Below, in pieces: positions 9,074 through 18,470 of a stretch of 64,000 nt of DNA. A program made the translations under genes and the position numbers. Below the pieces are notes generated by a model. The model did no database searches and had not been told where the DNA came from. It saw nothing but the letters and a program-made list of their open reading frames with translations. Numbering within the stretch: position 1 is the first letter of the stretch; each line of letters opens with the position of its first letter. The stretch lies in assembly GCF_000315445.1 (NCBI RefSeq), contig NZ_JH992959.1, forward strand, positions 18,274 to 82,273. Direction: 5' to 3'. The stretch comes from Alloiococcus otitis ATCC 51267. GTDB taxonomy: Bacteria > Bacillota > Bacilli > Lactobacillales > Carnobacteriaceae_A.

Positions 9074-9887
9074 TTAAGTCATCCTCCTCATAATTGGCTT
9101 CCAATTTGCCTTCTTTGGAAAGGCTATAAAGCAAGTCTAAGAACGCTGTTTGGAAAGATGCCGGTTCTTGGGCTGACTGGGCAGCTGCTTGACTGGCCTG
9201 GTTAAACAAAGTGCAAGCTGTAAGGGCTGCTGTTAGGGGTTGAGCTACTCCCAGGTAAACTGCCATCACACCAGCCAGCATGCAACCAGCTCCAGTGATC
9301 TGCCCCATTAAGGCTGACCCGCCCTTGAGCGAATAGTGATGGTTACCATCAGTCACAAAATCTTTCGGGCCTGAGATGACTACCACCTGCTTTGTAAAGC
9401 GGGCTAGCTTGACAGCCAGTGACTTGGCAGCTTGGACACTATCCTTACTGTCAACCCCGATAAAGGTTTGGTCTGCCTGGTCTTTAAGCCCCCAAGCAGA
9501 AGCTAACTTAATAATTTCAGTCGCATTGCCCTTAATGATGGTCGGCGGGTAGTCCTTGATAAAGGAAATCAACTTCTGGTGTATCCTTCCCTTGCCAATA
9601 CCGACTGGGTCAAGTAACCAAGGCTTACCGGCTTGGTCAAGGGCCTTGATGGTAGCTGGCACCGCCGTCTCATGGTCCTTGATGAGTGTACCCAGGTTAA
9701 TGTAGAGGGCGTCACACTCTGGTGCAAAACTCTCTCCTTCTTCTGCCTGGTAAAAGACTGCTGGTGACCCGCCCACTCCTATCTGAGCGTTAACAACAGG
9801 ATTTACAGTGACAATATTAGTGATACTAGGAACAAAAGGACCATGGTCTCTTGCCTCTGCCACAGTCTTTTGCATTTGATCTAGCAC
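9066..9887 (-). CDS. thiM: Hydroxyethylthiazole kinase
   Basis: Phosphorylates the thiazole alcohol THZ with ATP in thiamine salvage. Seen: SITNIVTVNPVVNAQIGVGGSP near the start, LLDPVGIGKG, IIKGNATEI, VVISGPKDFV and the GGSALMGQITGAGCMLAGV box with the catalytic Cys and anion hole. The frame is open to 9926, but the best ribosome site, GAGGAG, lies seven bases before a GTG at 9887, so I choose that start. It is the first gene of the operon, directly behind the riboswitch terminator. With ThiW and ThiD it makes a salvage pathway; no de novo thiC or thiG is visible here. Confidence 0.92.
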   Translation of the reverse strand: MLDQMQKTVAEARDHGPFVPSITNIVTVNPVVNAQIGVGGSPAVFYQAEEGESFAPECDALYINLGTLIKDHETAVPATIKALDQAGKPWLLDPVGIGKGRIHQKLISFIKDYPPTIIKGNATEIIKLASAWGLKDQADQTFIGVDSKDSVQAAKSLAVKLARFTKQVVVISGPKDFVTDGNHHYSLKGGSALMGQITGAGCMLAGVMAVYLGVAQPLTAALTACTLFNQASQAAAQSAQEPASFQTAFLDLLYSLSKEGKLEANYEEDDLND

Positions 9888-9941
9888 TGGATCACTCCTC
9901 ATACATATTATGGGGCTAAGGCTCACTTTATTTCATTTGAA

Positions 9942-9976
9942 CGAAAAAAGGGCAGACTCATGCTAGGCCTGCCCTT
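9942..9976 (-). terminator. Riboswitch-controlled terminator ahead of thiM
   Basis: On the minus strand AAGGGCAG pairs with CTGCCCTT and is followed by TTTTTTCG. It sits between the TPP aptamer and thiM, as the expression platform of a transcription-terminating riboswitch. Confidence 0.82.
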
Positions 9977-9999
9977 ATCCAAGATAAAGATATTTTACT

Positions 10000-10077
10000 A
10001 AACATATCCCTGCGTCAGCATTACCTACTTCAGGTTCAATGAGTCAATCTCAGCCTTTAACGGCGCCCCACATGTTT
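10000..10077 (-). promoter_or_regulatory. TPP riboswitch (THI element) of the thiM-thiE-thiD-thiW operon
   Basis: The minus strand shows the conserved TPP aptamer blocks in order: GGGGCGCCGTTAAAGGCTGAGA, then TGAACCTGAAGTAGGTAATGC, then GACGCAGGGA, enclosed by a P1 stem AAACAT/ATGTTT. It should bind thiamine pyrophosphate and favour the downstream terminator, shutting off the thiazole/HMP salvage genes when TPP is plentiful. Confidence 0.95.
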
Positions 10078-10231
10078 ATATTATTATATTTTCTAAACTT
10101 ATGGTAACGGTTTAATGCTTCCCTGTCAATGCTTACTATTCTTGGTCTACTTTTACCTAGTAGGAGCAGGTGAAACAAAAGCGGAATAAGCCGGCCAGGT
10201 AGGATGGCTTTTTTTACCCTATTGCAAGCTT

Positions 10232-10759
10232 TTATGACAAGTCAATCCAATACCGGTTAACCAGTTGGCCTGACCTTGCTTTCACTTGGTTTTCCAGTCT
10301 TCCACCATTAGCCTTGACGACCCTTATACTAGCCATATTGTCAGTTTTGACAGTCAGTAAGACTGATGTTAGTCCGATAGCCCTTGCCTGGTCTAAGCAA
10401 AGAGAGAGGATCTTTTTACCATAACCCCTTCCCCGGTATGAGGGCCTAATGCTGTAGCCGATATGACCGCCATCGTACAGCAATCCCTCATTTAATCGGT
10501 GGCGAAGGTTAACAATACCCACCATTTCCCGGTGGTTCAAAAGAAGGTAGCTGGAAGCCGGTACCATGCCTTTCGGAACAGTATCTTTTGTTTTACATTG
10601 TTGGACAAAGTGATACCAGTCTTTGAAGGTATTTGCTTCTTTTAAACCAAATCCACCATGAATAGGGCCTGGCCCAAAGGAATCCCGAAAAGCCATGACT
10701 TGTTGTTGGAATAGGGGTGTCACTTCCACCAAATGGAGGGCGTCTTTGTTTGCCTGCAT
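10232..10759 (-). CDS. GNAT-family N-acetyltransferase
   Basis: A 175-residue acetyl-CoA-dependent acyltransferase of the GNAT fold. The acetyl-CoA pyrophosphate loop is visible as YRGRGYGKKIL (R/Q-x-x-G-x-G/A pattern), with the preceding beta strand GGHIGYSIRPS and the following LLTVKTDNMASIRVVKANGG, typical of the RimI/RimL-like group that acetylates small molecules or protein amino groups. The substrate cannot be told. Its ATG follows immediately after the stop codon of the alpha/beta hydrolase gene, so the two are cotranscribed. Confidence 0.85.
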   Translation of the reverse strand: MQANKDALHLVEVTPLFQQQVMAFRDSFGPGPIHGGFGLKEANTFKDWYHFVQQCKTKDTVPKGMVPASSYLLLNHREMVGIVNLRHRLNEGLLYDGGHIGYSIRPSYRGRGYGKKILSLCLDQARAIGLTSVLLTVKTDNMASIRVVKANGGRLENQVKARSGQLVNRYWIDLS

Positions 10760-11527
10760 TTAAACCACCTCTTCTTGGTCCAGCCACCGTTTGATTAAAG
10801 AAGTGGTCTGGTCTTTAAAGTTAGGGCCAATAGTCATATGATCAGCCTCCCCAGACAAGTAAACGGTAGCCTGACTGCCATATTTTTCGCCAATTGCCCT
10901 GGCAATAGCCGGCACTGTCAATTTGTCGTGTTGGCCGACAATAATCAGGACGGGACAGCTTACCTTCTTATAGTCAATGGCTGTTGTCGCTTCGGGATCT
11001 AAAAAGGGTAAAGCGACTTGAGTATACGCCTTGCCTGAGTCTGGAACAAAATGGTCCAAGGCTGCTTCAACATGTTGAAAGTCATGTTGGTCATGAGCCA
11101 AACGAACCGCATGCTTATATGGTGGAATGGCCTTGCGCCAAAAGCCCCAGCGTAAAAAATGAGGCAAGAAGGCTAGCACCATAGAAGGGTAAAAGGCGAA
11201 GATATCTGCATTGGGAGCCGGCCCCAGTAAGATGAGGCCGGCCAAGTCAGTCTTTTGAGCTACCATTTGGACCACCAAACAACCCAAGAAATGACCAACT
11301 AAAATGGGGGGTTGGGGGCAATTTTCCACCAGTTTTTGAACCTGGTCAGCATAAGCTTGTAAGCTCAAGTCCTTAACCATCTCACCTGCTTCTTTATAGG
11401 GCAGGTCATGGTGGAGCAGGTTGAGGGCTAATATATCAAAGCCAAGCCCTGCCAAGTCATCTTGAATATACTGCCAATCTTGACTGGTTCCCCAAGTGCC
11501 ATGTACTAAAATCATTCGATTCTTCAT
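10760..11527 (-). CDS. Alpha/beta hydrolase-fold protein lacking the nucleophile serine
   Basis: About 255 residues of alpha/beta hydrolase: MILVHGTWGTSQDW (oxyanion-hole HG motif) at the start, the nucleophile elbow near residue 80, the acid region IIVGQHDKLT and the catalytic-His motif GEADHMTIGP. The elbow, however, reads V-G-H-F-L-G-C where the family has G-x-S-x-G; codon TTC replaces an expected TCN. The protein is therefore either catalytically dead, a binding protein, or recently mutated. The start at 11527 (MKNRMIL) has AAAGGAG upstream; the frame extends to 11605 without a ribosome site. It is followed directly by the acetyltransferase gene. Confidence 0.82.
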   Translation of the reverse strand: MKNRMILVHGTWGTSQDWQYIQDDLAGLGFDILALNLLHHDLPYKEAGEMVKDLSLQAYADQVQKLVENCPQPPILVGHFLGCLVVQMVAQKTDLAGLILLGPAPNADIFAFYPSMVLAFLPHFLRWGFWRKAIPPYKHAVRLAHDQHDFQHVEAALDHFVPDSGKAYTQVALPFLDPEATTAIDYKKVSCPVLIIVGQHDKLTVPAIARAIGEKYGSQATVYLSGEADHMTIGPNFKDQTTSLIKRWLDQEEVV

Positions 11528-11629
11528 GCTTTCTCCTTTATCCGATTTACTCAAATACCTGCAAAAGAATACCCTTAATGTAAAAGAGGGGAAGTCAGAA
11601 GTCAAGTCATAATGGCTAGAATGAGCATA

Positions 11630-11667
11630 AAAGCTAGCACTCTTTTCAAAGAGTGCTAGCTTTTATG
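11630..11667. terminator. Inverted repeat, probable bidirectional terminator
   Basis: AAAAGCTAGCACTCTTT pairs with AAAGAGTGCTAGCTTTT, with T runs usable on both strands. It separates the hydrolase gene from the end of the selenium region. Confidence 0.85.
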
Positions 11668-11712
11668 GCACTTGGATCATGAATGGAAAATACCTATCAC
11701 CCTAAAAAATAT

Positions 11713-12620
11713 TTACTGGCCATTAACATCTTCAATTCCTATGCCAGTCGGTGCCCAGATATGGTTAAGGGTTTCTTCGGGATCGATACCCTCTTCTAGA
11801 ACGCCCAATTCGATATAGTCATCAATAATTTCTTTAATAGTATCCTCTAATTGTTGTTCAGATGCCTTATAGTTTAAAGAATCAATAAATTCAAAACCAT
11901 CTTGTTGATCACCAGATAATAAGTCGTGGTCATAAAGAAACTCTACATAACTTCCTGTATCTTCTTCAGCCCAATCATTGGCCTTATAGATGCCCGTAAC
12001 AATTTTTAGTGATAACTGGATTTTCTTGGATAAAGGGTTTATGAACAAAAATTGCGCAACAAACTTCATCTTTAAAAGCTTCATCAGTGGTAATTGAATT
12101 AATCTCTTTCAAAGACCCATCTTCAACGATTGGGGCAGCACAGTTTTCTGTGTAAATCGCCCCATCTAACTCACCACTTTTGATCGCTTCTGTGGTTGCT
12201 GCTACGTCTGAAGTAGTAAATTGAACAGATTCAGGGTCAGCCCCTTCTTCTTGGAGAAAGCGTAAAGCAATATTGTGGTCAGACTCGCCCATGCCACCAT
12301 GGATACCGATAGTCATCTCATCCATCTCTCCAGCTGATTCAAGATCTGAATCACCTGCCACATAAAGTCCCTTGCATCCTGTATTCATCAGTCCAAGGTA
12401 TTGGGCATCAACACCATTAATAATTGGAATCAAACTACTGGTAATATGTCCAGCACCTAAGACAACTTGACCAGTCCCGACAGCATTAATTGTCTCATTT
12501 TGACTTTGCACTAGTTCAACGTCCAAACCTTCTTCTTCGAAATATCCTTTTTCCTTAGCCACATTGATGGGAGCAGTACAGCCATTAATGCTTGGATTTT
12601 TGATATAACTTGATAAATTA
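11713..12620 (-). pseudogene. Remnant of an ABC-transporter substrate-binding protein (NitT/TauT type), 5'-truncated and frameshifted
   Basis: Family resemblance: GCTAPINVAKEKGYFEEEGL and later segments match the NitT/TauT (nitrate, sulfonate, taurine) binding proteins. The signal peptide and first strand are missing: the frame simply emerges from the end of selA with no start codon or ribosome site. A second lesion lies near 12000-12005, where a run of five A residues on the minus strand changes frame; removing one A joins ...NPVITK to IVTGIYKANDW and continues to the stop at 11713. No permease or ATPase genes accompany it. It sits just behind selD-selB-selA, so it may once have served selenium or sulfonate uptake, which is speculation. 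Confidence 0.8.
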
Positions 12621-14000
12621 CTAACTAATTTGAGTTAAGACACGGGCAATCCGGTCCTGGTCGCCTTCAAGCAGAGTCCGGACATCAACTTGGACCTTGC
12701 CATCAGCAATTCGGGCAATGATATGATCTTTGGAAAGACGAAGGGCCCGTTCCAATTGGCTCTCCGTCAAGGTTTGGTGGCTTATTTCCACCAAGCTGGT
12801 AGCAAGTCTGGCTTCCGGATAGGCACCGCCACCAACTTGAGACTGGCCAGGGACTACTTCAACAGTATAAGGGCCATTTATCCCTTCAATTTTTTCTTTC
12901 AAGGCCTCTGCCTTTGCTTGTAACTGGTCAGGGCTCTGGCTTAAAAGCTGGAGGCTAGGAATGGTTTCAAAGGCTTGCTGAGGCTTGCGGTAGGCCTGTA
13001 GAGTCATTTCTAAAGCAGCTATAGTGAACTTATCCACCCTCAGGGCTCTTAAGAGGGGGTGGCCTTTTAATTGTTTAATGTACTTGGCCTTGCCCAGCAA
13101 AATACCCGCTTGGGGGCCACCCAAGAGTTTGTCCCCGCTAAAGGTCACGACATCGTAACCCGCCTGGATGCTTTCTTGAACAGTTGGCTCGTACGGCAAG
13201 CCTAAAGGTTGCAGGTCAAGCAAGAGACCAGACCCCAAGTCGTTAAAAATGGGTAATTGCTTGCGGTGAGCCAAGTCAACTAAATCTTGGTCACTGGGCG
13301 CCTCAGAAAATCCGATAACCCGGTAGTTACTGGTGTGGACTTTTAAAATAGCCCCGGTCTCTTCCCCGATAGCAGCTTCATAATCTTTTAGGTGGGTCTT
13401 GTTGGTCGCTCCGACTTCTTTTAAACGGGCTCCCACACTAGAAATAATATCTGGAATCCTAAAGGAGCCCCCAATTTCCACGAGTTGACCCCGGGAAACC
13501 AAAACTTCCTGATTTGAAAGGAGGGCAGTGAGCAGCAAAAGAACACCCGCTGCATTATTGTTAACAACTAAAGCCGCCTCAGCCCCGGTCAGTTCACAAA
13601 GAAGGTCTTCGACATGGCTGTAGCGGGACCCCCTTTGACCAGCCTGAAGGTTGTATTCCAGGTTGCTATAGCCTTCAGCTTTGGCCTTTAAACTTTCTAA
13701 ACTAGGCTTACTTAAAATGGCCCGGCCTAAATTGGTATGGAGCACTGTCCCTGTGGCATTGACAACCCGGTCAAAGGATAAAGAAGCCCGGTCAGTTAAT
13801 TCTTCATCCACTAAGCTAATAACCCGGTCTAGGGACAAGGATGGTGACTGGCCGTCCAGGATGGCCTGGCGAAGAGAGTCTAGAACTTGGTTGCAGACTG
13901 CCTTGATCAAGTCTTTAGTAAAAGTTTCCTGCCATTTTTGAATGGCCTCATCTGCTAGCAAGTCATCCATTTTAGGGAGTTGCCGGAGTTGGTCTTTCAT
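12621..14000 (-). CDS. selA: L-seryl-tRNA(Sec) selenium transferase
   Basis: PLP enzyme converting Ser-tRNA-Sec to Sec-tRNA-Sec with selenophosphate. Seen: the N-terminal ATGTVLHTNLGRA motif, GSRYSHVEDLLCELTGAEAALVVNNNAA, the DLGSGLL loop and the PLP lysine in TFSGDKLLGGPQAG. 459 residues, usual for bacterial SelA, with no frameshift. It is the third gene of selD-selB-selA, ten bases after selB. Together with SelB, SelD and the tRNA at 24.25 kb it completes the bacterial Sec route. Confidence 0.96.
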   Translation of the reverse strand: MKDQLRQLPKMDDLLADEAIQKWQETFTKDLIKAVCNQVLDSLRQAILDGQSPSLSLDRVISLVDEELTDRASLSFDRVVNATGTVLHTNLGRAILSKPSLESLKAKAEGYSNLEYNLQAGQRGSRYSHVEDLLCELTGAEAALVVNNNAAGVLLLLTALLSNQEVLVSRGQLVEIGGSFRIPDIISSVGARLKEVGATNKTHLKDYEAAIGEETGAILKVHTSNYRVIGFSEAPSDQDLVDLAHRKQLPIFNDLGSGLLLDLQPLGLPYEPTVQESIQAGYDVVTFSGDKLLGGPQAGILLGKAKYIKQLKGHPLLRALRVDKFTIAALEMTLQAYRKPQQAFETIPSLQLLSQSPDQLQAKAEALKEKIEGINGPYTVEVVPGQSQVGGGAYPEARLATSLVEISHQTLTESQLERALRLSKDHIIARIADGKVQVDVRTLLEGDQDRIARVLTQIS

Positions 14001-14010
14001 TTTTATTCAC

Positions 14011-15897
14011 CTACTTTGCCAAAATTCGTTTGTCTCCTAGGCGCTTGGTCACACCCTGATTGTCCAATGTCTCTAAGAAAGAAACAGCATATTTACGAGA
14101 AGTGCCAAGCAAGTCCCGGAAGTCGGGCAGGGTAATGGACCCGTCTGCCTTAATTTTTTCAATAGCTGCTTCTTTACCAGCCTGGTAAGCATCCTGGTGG
14201 AGGTAGACCTCCTTGTCAATCCGGACCAGTTCATGGTCAACCATAGATCGTAAGATTTCTACCTTAACGGGGTCATCTCCCACCACTTCTTTGACCTTAG
14301 GCGGTTTAAAGCCAGCCTCCTTGTAGGTTTTTTCCATATTCGTCTTGACCTGGCCCTGTTCTTCAGACAGGCTTGGATCAAAGCTGGCTAAACGCACCGT
14401 ATTGTCATCCTGGCTAATGACCTCCTCTTGGTCTAAGTGTTCTAAGAGAAGGTCGCGGTCTTTTTCCTCCACCTGGGTGAAATTTCCCCGCAATTCTTCT
14501 AGTGGCATGCCAGACCGGATCGGATAAGTCTCATGGTAGTCTTGCAGTAGTTTCACAACTTGGTCAGTAAACTGGTCCAATAAGTTCTCAGATATATAGC
14601 CTTGGCCAAATTGGTAGACTTGCTGGTCGGCCAACAAGTCTTCTAGGGTCACTTCAAGTTCTTGGTGTTCGACATTTAAATAGTTAGCGATTTCTTTTTG
14701 ACTGGTTAGACCAAAGGACCGGTGATCGAGGAAGTAGAGCGTTAAAGTAGCCAGGTCACCGGACTCTTTTACTTCAAAGCTTTTAATAACCTCATCGTTA
14801 AAACGGCGGTGCTTGTCGGGGGCTTCATCTAAGACTACCCCGCCGGCAATAGTGTAGAGGGGGGAGTAGGACCGTAAGACAAATCGGTCCCCCTTCTTCA
14901 CCGTTACCTCATCTTCTAGCCGTAATTGCAAGTAACCCTCCTGGCCAGGTTCTACCCTTTCACTGCCAATCGGAACAAGCCGGGCTAAGACTTCCCGACT
15001 TCCTAGATAGACATGGACCCGGTCCCAAAGTTCCAGGGCATAGGGGGAATGAGGCAGGCAGGTAACCTTTACATCTAGCATATAACTAGCCTTAAGGGGG
15101 CCAGTGGTTAAAATATCTCCCCGACTGACCTGGTCAAGGTCGACCTTGGCTAAATTTAAGGCTGTCCGATTGCCGGCATAAGCTGTTTCTACATCTTCCT
15201 TATGGATTTGAATATTCTTTATTTTCGTCTGGATTTTTTGGGGGTAGATGGTGATCGCATCCCCCAAATGAAGCACCCCTTCCTTGAGGGTACCTGTCAC
15301 AACTGTCCCAATACCCTTAACCGAAAAAGCCCGGTCGACATTCATCCGGGCAGGTAGGTCAAGGCGGCTGTTGGTAACATTTTGACACTGGTCGGTTATT
15401 TGCTGTCTTAGGGCTTCTAAACCAGTTCCGGATACAGCATCCGTTTCCACAATTGGAGCCTGGGCTAATGGCGTCCCGTCAAAGCGATCTTTGATATCTT
15501 CATAGACAATCTCTTTGAGGTCTTTATCCACCCCATCGACCTTGGACAGGACAATGATAAAGTTCTCGATTCCCAAAAGACTTAAGATAGCGGCATGTTC
15601 AATCGTTTGAGGCATGATTCCCTCATTCACGTCAATAACCAAGAGGACCAGGTCAATACCAGGAGCCCCTGCCAGCATATTTTTTAAAAACTTTTCGTGG
15701 CCAGGAACATCAACGATACCCACTTCTTCACCATTCTCCAAGTTCATATAAGCAAATCCCAAGTTAATAGATAGACCTCTACTATGCTCTTCTTCCATGG
15801 TGTCCGTTTCGATACCGGTTAAGGCTTTGATCAAGGTCGTCTTGCCATGGTCTACGTGGCCAGCTGTTCCAACAACCAAGTTCTCTTTATCTGCCAA
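14011..15897 (-). CDS. selB: Selenocysteine-specific translation elongation factor SelB
   Basis: GTPase that carries Sec-tRNA-Sec to UGA codons marked by a SECIS hairpin. The N-terminal G domain has [21 protein letters not shown] and a VLSKVDG motif; EF-Tu-like domains 2-3 follow, and the C-terminal 250 residues contain the winged-helix repeats that bind the mRNA hairpin (e.g. [20 protein letters not shown]). 628 residues, the normal size. A TTG start at 15897 is indicated by GGAGGA eight bases upstream; no ATG fits. It is preceded by selD at 42 bases and followed by selA. Confidence 0.96.
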   Translation of the reverse strand: MADKENLVVGTAGHVDHGKTTLIKALTGIETDTMEEEHSRGLSINLGFAYMNLENGEEVGIVDVPGHEKFLKNMLAGAPGIDLVLLVIDVNEGIMPQTIEHAAILSLLGIENFIIVLSKVDGVDKDLKEIVYEDIKDRFDGTPLAQAPIVETDAVSGTGLEALRQQITDQCQNVTNSRLDLPARMNVDRAFSVKGIGTVVTGTLKEGVLHLGDAITIYPQKIQTKIKNIQIHKEDVETAYAGNRTALNLAKVDLDQVSRGDILTTGPLKASYMLDVKVTCLPHSPYALELWDRVHVYLGSREVLARLVPIGSERVEPGQEGYLQLRLEDEVTVKKGDRFVLRSYSPLYTIAGGVVLDEAPDKHRRFNDEVIKSFEVKESGDLATLTLYFLDHRSFGLTSQKEIANYLNVEHQELEVTLEDLLADQQVYQFGQGYISENLLDQFTDQVVKLLQDYHETYPIRSGMPLEELRGNFTQVEEKDRDLLLEHLDQEEVISQDDNTVRLASFDPSLSEEQGQVKTNMEKTYKEAGFKPPKVKEVVGDDPVKVEILRSMVDHELVRIDKEVYLHQDAYQAGKEAAIEKIKADGSITLPDFRDLLGTSRKYAVSFLETLDNQGVTKRLGDKRILAK

Positions 15898-15939
15898 TGA
15901 ACAGGTCCTCCTATCTTTCCTCGCTTAAGCAAGACCAAT

Positions 15940-16974
15940 TTAGTTGATTATGATGGTCTTGTCCTCTTTCTCACCAATCTTACCAATGACTTGGCCAAAA
16001 ACCTGCTGGTCTTTTAAGTCAGCTATTAAATCTTGAACCTGGTCAGGACTGATACTGATTAATAGACCGCCTGAAGTTTGGGGGTCGTAAAGAACCTCCT
16101 CCATGGCCCTGTCATTAAGATTAAATTGAACTTCTTTTTCTAAGAAGTTTCGGTTTTTCCGTGCGCCACCGGTGATCAAACGTTGGCTGGCAGCCTGGTA
16201 GGCTTCTTTCATAATTGGAATTTGACTAGCTTCTAAGTAAGCAGTAACTTTACCGGCTGTCATTTCCTTCAAGTGGCCCAGCAAACCAAAACCAGTTACG
16301 TCGGTGGCAGAAGAAACTTGGTAGTTTTGCATAACTTGACCAACCCCTTTGTTGAGGGTAGTCATCCACTGACAAGCCTGGTCATAAGCATCCTGGCTGA
16401 CCGCATCTGCCTTATGAGCTGTTGTGATCAGACCGGTTCCCAAAGGTTTCGTTAAGATCAAATAATCTCCAACCTGGGCCTTGTCATTCTCGATAATCTT
16501 GTCTGGGTGGACCAAGCCAGTCACCGATAGGCCATATTTAGCCGTGTCATCGTGAATGGAGTGGCCACCACTCAAGACAGCATCCGCTTCATGGACCTTG
16601 TCTGCTCCACCTTTGAGGATTTGACCTAGCATGTCATAATTTCCTTGGTCAGGGAAAGTCACAATATTAAGGGCTGAAATTACCTTGCCCCCCATGGCAT
16701 AGACATCACTTAAGGAGTTAGCTGCCGCAATTTGGCCAAACAAGTAAGGGTCTGACACCATGGATGGGAAGAAATCGATAGTCTGGATTAAGGCTAAATC
16801 ATCCCTTAACCGGTAAACGGAGGCATCGTCTGAAGAATCATAGCCCACTAGTAAATTATCATCTTCTTTGATCGGTAGTTGTTTGAGTATTTCGCTGAGG
16901 TCTCCCGGACCTATTTTAGCGTTTCAACCACCACAAGAAGAGAGTTGCATGTTGTATTTTTCTTCTTCTGCCAT
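15940..16974 (-). CDS. selD: Selenide, water dikinase, itself a selenoprotein (Sec17 at an in-frame TGA)
   Basis: Makes selenophosphate from selenide and ATP, the Se donor for SelA. A conventional reading starts only at 16848 and lacks the active site. Reading the TGA at 16924-16926 as Sec restores a 344-residue protein that begins MAEEEKYNMQLSSCGG-U-NAKIGPGDL; Sec17 and Lys20 fall exactly where E. coli SelD has Cys17 and Lys20. The family's ATP-binding and GGHSIHD-like motifs follow (VLSGGHSIHDD, SATDVTGFGLLGHL). The start at 16974 has GGTGG about six bases upstream. A hairpin follows the TGA. Sec-containing SelD is known from other bacteria. First gene of selD-selB-selA. Confidence 0.96.
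16893..16921 (-). promoter_or_regulatory. Candidate bacterial SECIS hairpin of selD
   Basis: Two bases after the TGA the mRNA can fold: outer stem CGCT/AGCG and inner stem AGGTC/GACCT with loop CGGGA, with an unpaired AAAAT on the 5' side. Distance and size match bacterial SECIS elements read by SelB; the exact fold is my hand estimate. Confidence 0.7.
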
Positions 16975-17130
16975 CTTGTCCACCACCCTTTCAGTGATTT
17001 TCACTTCATTTCATTATCTCATAAATACCAGGCAAGGTCACATAGATTAAACTTTTTTAACTCATTTTAAGGCAATTGAGCCAAATTCCTGACCAAACTC
17101 CCCTTTCTAAGCTATAGAAAATCCAAATAA

Positions 17131-17179
17131 AATAACCCAGCCAGCTCTCACTAATTAGGGAGTGGCTAGGTTATTTTTT
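17131..17179 (-). terminator. Terminator of the first acyl-CoA-dehydrogenase-like gene
   Basis: AATAACC...CAGCCA pairs with TGGCTAGGTTATT around an inner CTC/GAG stem; a T run follows. It isolates this gene from selD. Confidence 0.8.
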
Positions 17180-17185
17180 CTCTAC

Positions 17186-18292
17186 TTAGTCAATATCTTG
17201 GCCAGTAATGGTTGCCCCTATCCATTGTTTTAACATGTCCAAAGATGGTGCCATGACTTGGCCAGCCAAAGCGTCACGCAAGTAGAGTTCAAAGTTGCGG
17301 AAGCCGGTATAAGCCCGTCCTCCACCAATCCGCATGCCGAGGTTAGCAGATTCGGTCACATTTTCGGTAGCCACAACCCGGGCCGCTAAAACTTGAGGGA
17401 AGGCCGCATCCAGGTCCTCTCGGGCAGCCTGGGCGGCTTGTCTAGTTAGGGCAGTTGCTGCTTGGGCGTTGGAGTAGATAGTGGATATATGTCCTTTAAT
17501 GGCATCGACTTCGGACAATTTGTGGCCATCAGGATACTGGCGGTCAGTAGTATGCATAACAGCTTCGTCCACGATAGCTGTGTTTAAACCAGAATAGACG
17601 GCAGCTAGTCCAACCAAGAAGATAGTGTGGGTCTGTGGGTTATCCAAGCGGTCGGCTTCCGAAATGGACACATCCTCCAAGAACATTGGGCAAGAAACAT
17701 TCCCCCGCATGCCTAGGCCAGACCACCATTCCATTTTAAAAGTGACGCCGTCAGCATCTTTTGAAACCAAGAAATGTTTAGGGTCTTCATCCTCATCTGG
17801 TCCTGTAGCGTTGACCACGTAATAGTTCGCAAAGGTTGCGGAAGTCACCATGGACTTGGCACCACTTAAGATCCAATGGTCCCCGTCTTTTTTAGCTGAG
17901 GTTCGGTCTGGTTTTGTAAATTGGACTCCACCAGAAGTTTCGGAGTAAGCCAAACCAAGAAACTTACCTTCTTCAATCACTTCTTGGATGATTCTTTTTC
18001 TGGTCTCTTCATGGGCCGTTTTAAGGACACCATCCAAAGCCACATTGTGCATCAAGTAGGTCAAGCCCACTGTGGCTGATTTTTGGGCAAAAGTCCAAAT
18101 GATGTCAACTAGATCAGCAATATCGCCCCCGATGCCGCCTTCTTCTTGGGGGATCAGGAGTTGTAAGTATCGTTCTTCGTGGAGTTTTTCAAAAACTTCT
18201 TCTGGAAAAGCCTTTTCCTCATCTAATTTTTGAGCAATTGGTTCTATATATTCTTTAGCAAAGTCACTCGCCTGATCAACTAATTCTGTCAT
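17186..18292 (-). CDS. Acyl-CoA dehydrogenase-fold flavoprotein, paralogue 1
   Basis: A 368-residue protein of the acyl-CoA dehydrogenase fold (N-terminal helices, middle beta domain with AYSETSGGVQFTKPDRT and WWSGLGMRGNVSCPM, C-terminal helices). The C-terminal part reads MRIGGGRAYTGFRNFELYLRDALAGQVMAPS, where true acyl-CoA dehydrogenases have RDA...IYEGT with the catalytic Glu; here MAPS replaces YEGT. So dehydrogenation of acyl-CoA is doubtful; the fold is also used by flavin-dependent monooxygenases and other oxidases. It is closely related to the proteins at 18.5 and 22.3 kb. Monocistronic with its own terminator. Start chosen by GAGAGGA upstream of ATG. Substrate unknown. Confidence 0.85.
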   Translation of the reverse strand: MTELVDQASDFAKEYIEPIAQKLDEEKAFPEEVFEKLHEERYLQLLIPQEEGGIGGDIADLVDIIWTFAQKSATVGLTYLMHNVALDGVLKTAHEETRKRIIQEVIEEGKFLGLAYSETSGGVQFTKPDRTSAKKDGDHWILSGAKSMVTSATFANYYVVNATGPDEDEDPKHFLVSKDADGVTFKMEWWSGLGMRGNVSCPMFLEDVSISEADRLDNPQTHTIFLVGLAAVYSGLNTAIVDEAVMHTTDRQYPDGHKLSEVDAIKGHISTIYSNAQAATALTRQAAQAAREDLDAAFPQVLAARVVATENVTESANLGMRIGGGRAYTGFRNFELYLRDALAGQVMAPSLDMLKQWIGATITGQDID

Positions 18293-18397
18293 CCCATCAT
18301 TCCTCTCATACTATTTTAATGAACATTATAACAGGAATGAACCCCCGACCCAATCATTTACCCTTGACAAGGAGGGAAAAGACCTAGATGTTAGGGG

Positions 18398-18435
18398 AAA
18401 AGCCCTACTCTGTGGTCAAAAGAGCAGGGCTTTTT
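18398..18435 (-). terminator. Terminator of the second acyl-CoA-dehydrogenase-like gene
   Basis: AAAGCCCTACTCT / AGAGCAGGGCTTT-type inverted repeat followed by a T-rich stretch on the minus strand. Confidence 0.75.
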
Positions 18436-18470
18436 GGATCAGGCAGGCTAGATAAAAAATACTTAACACT

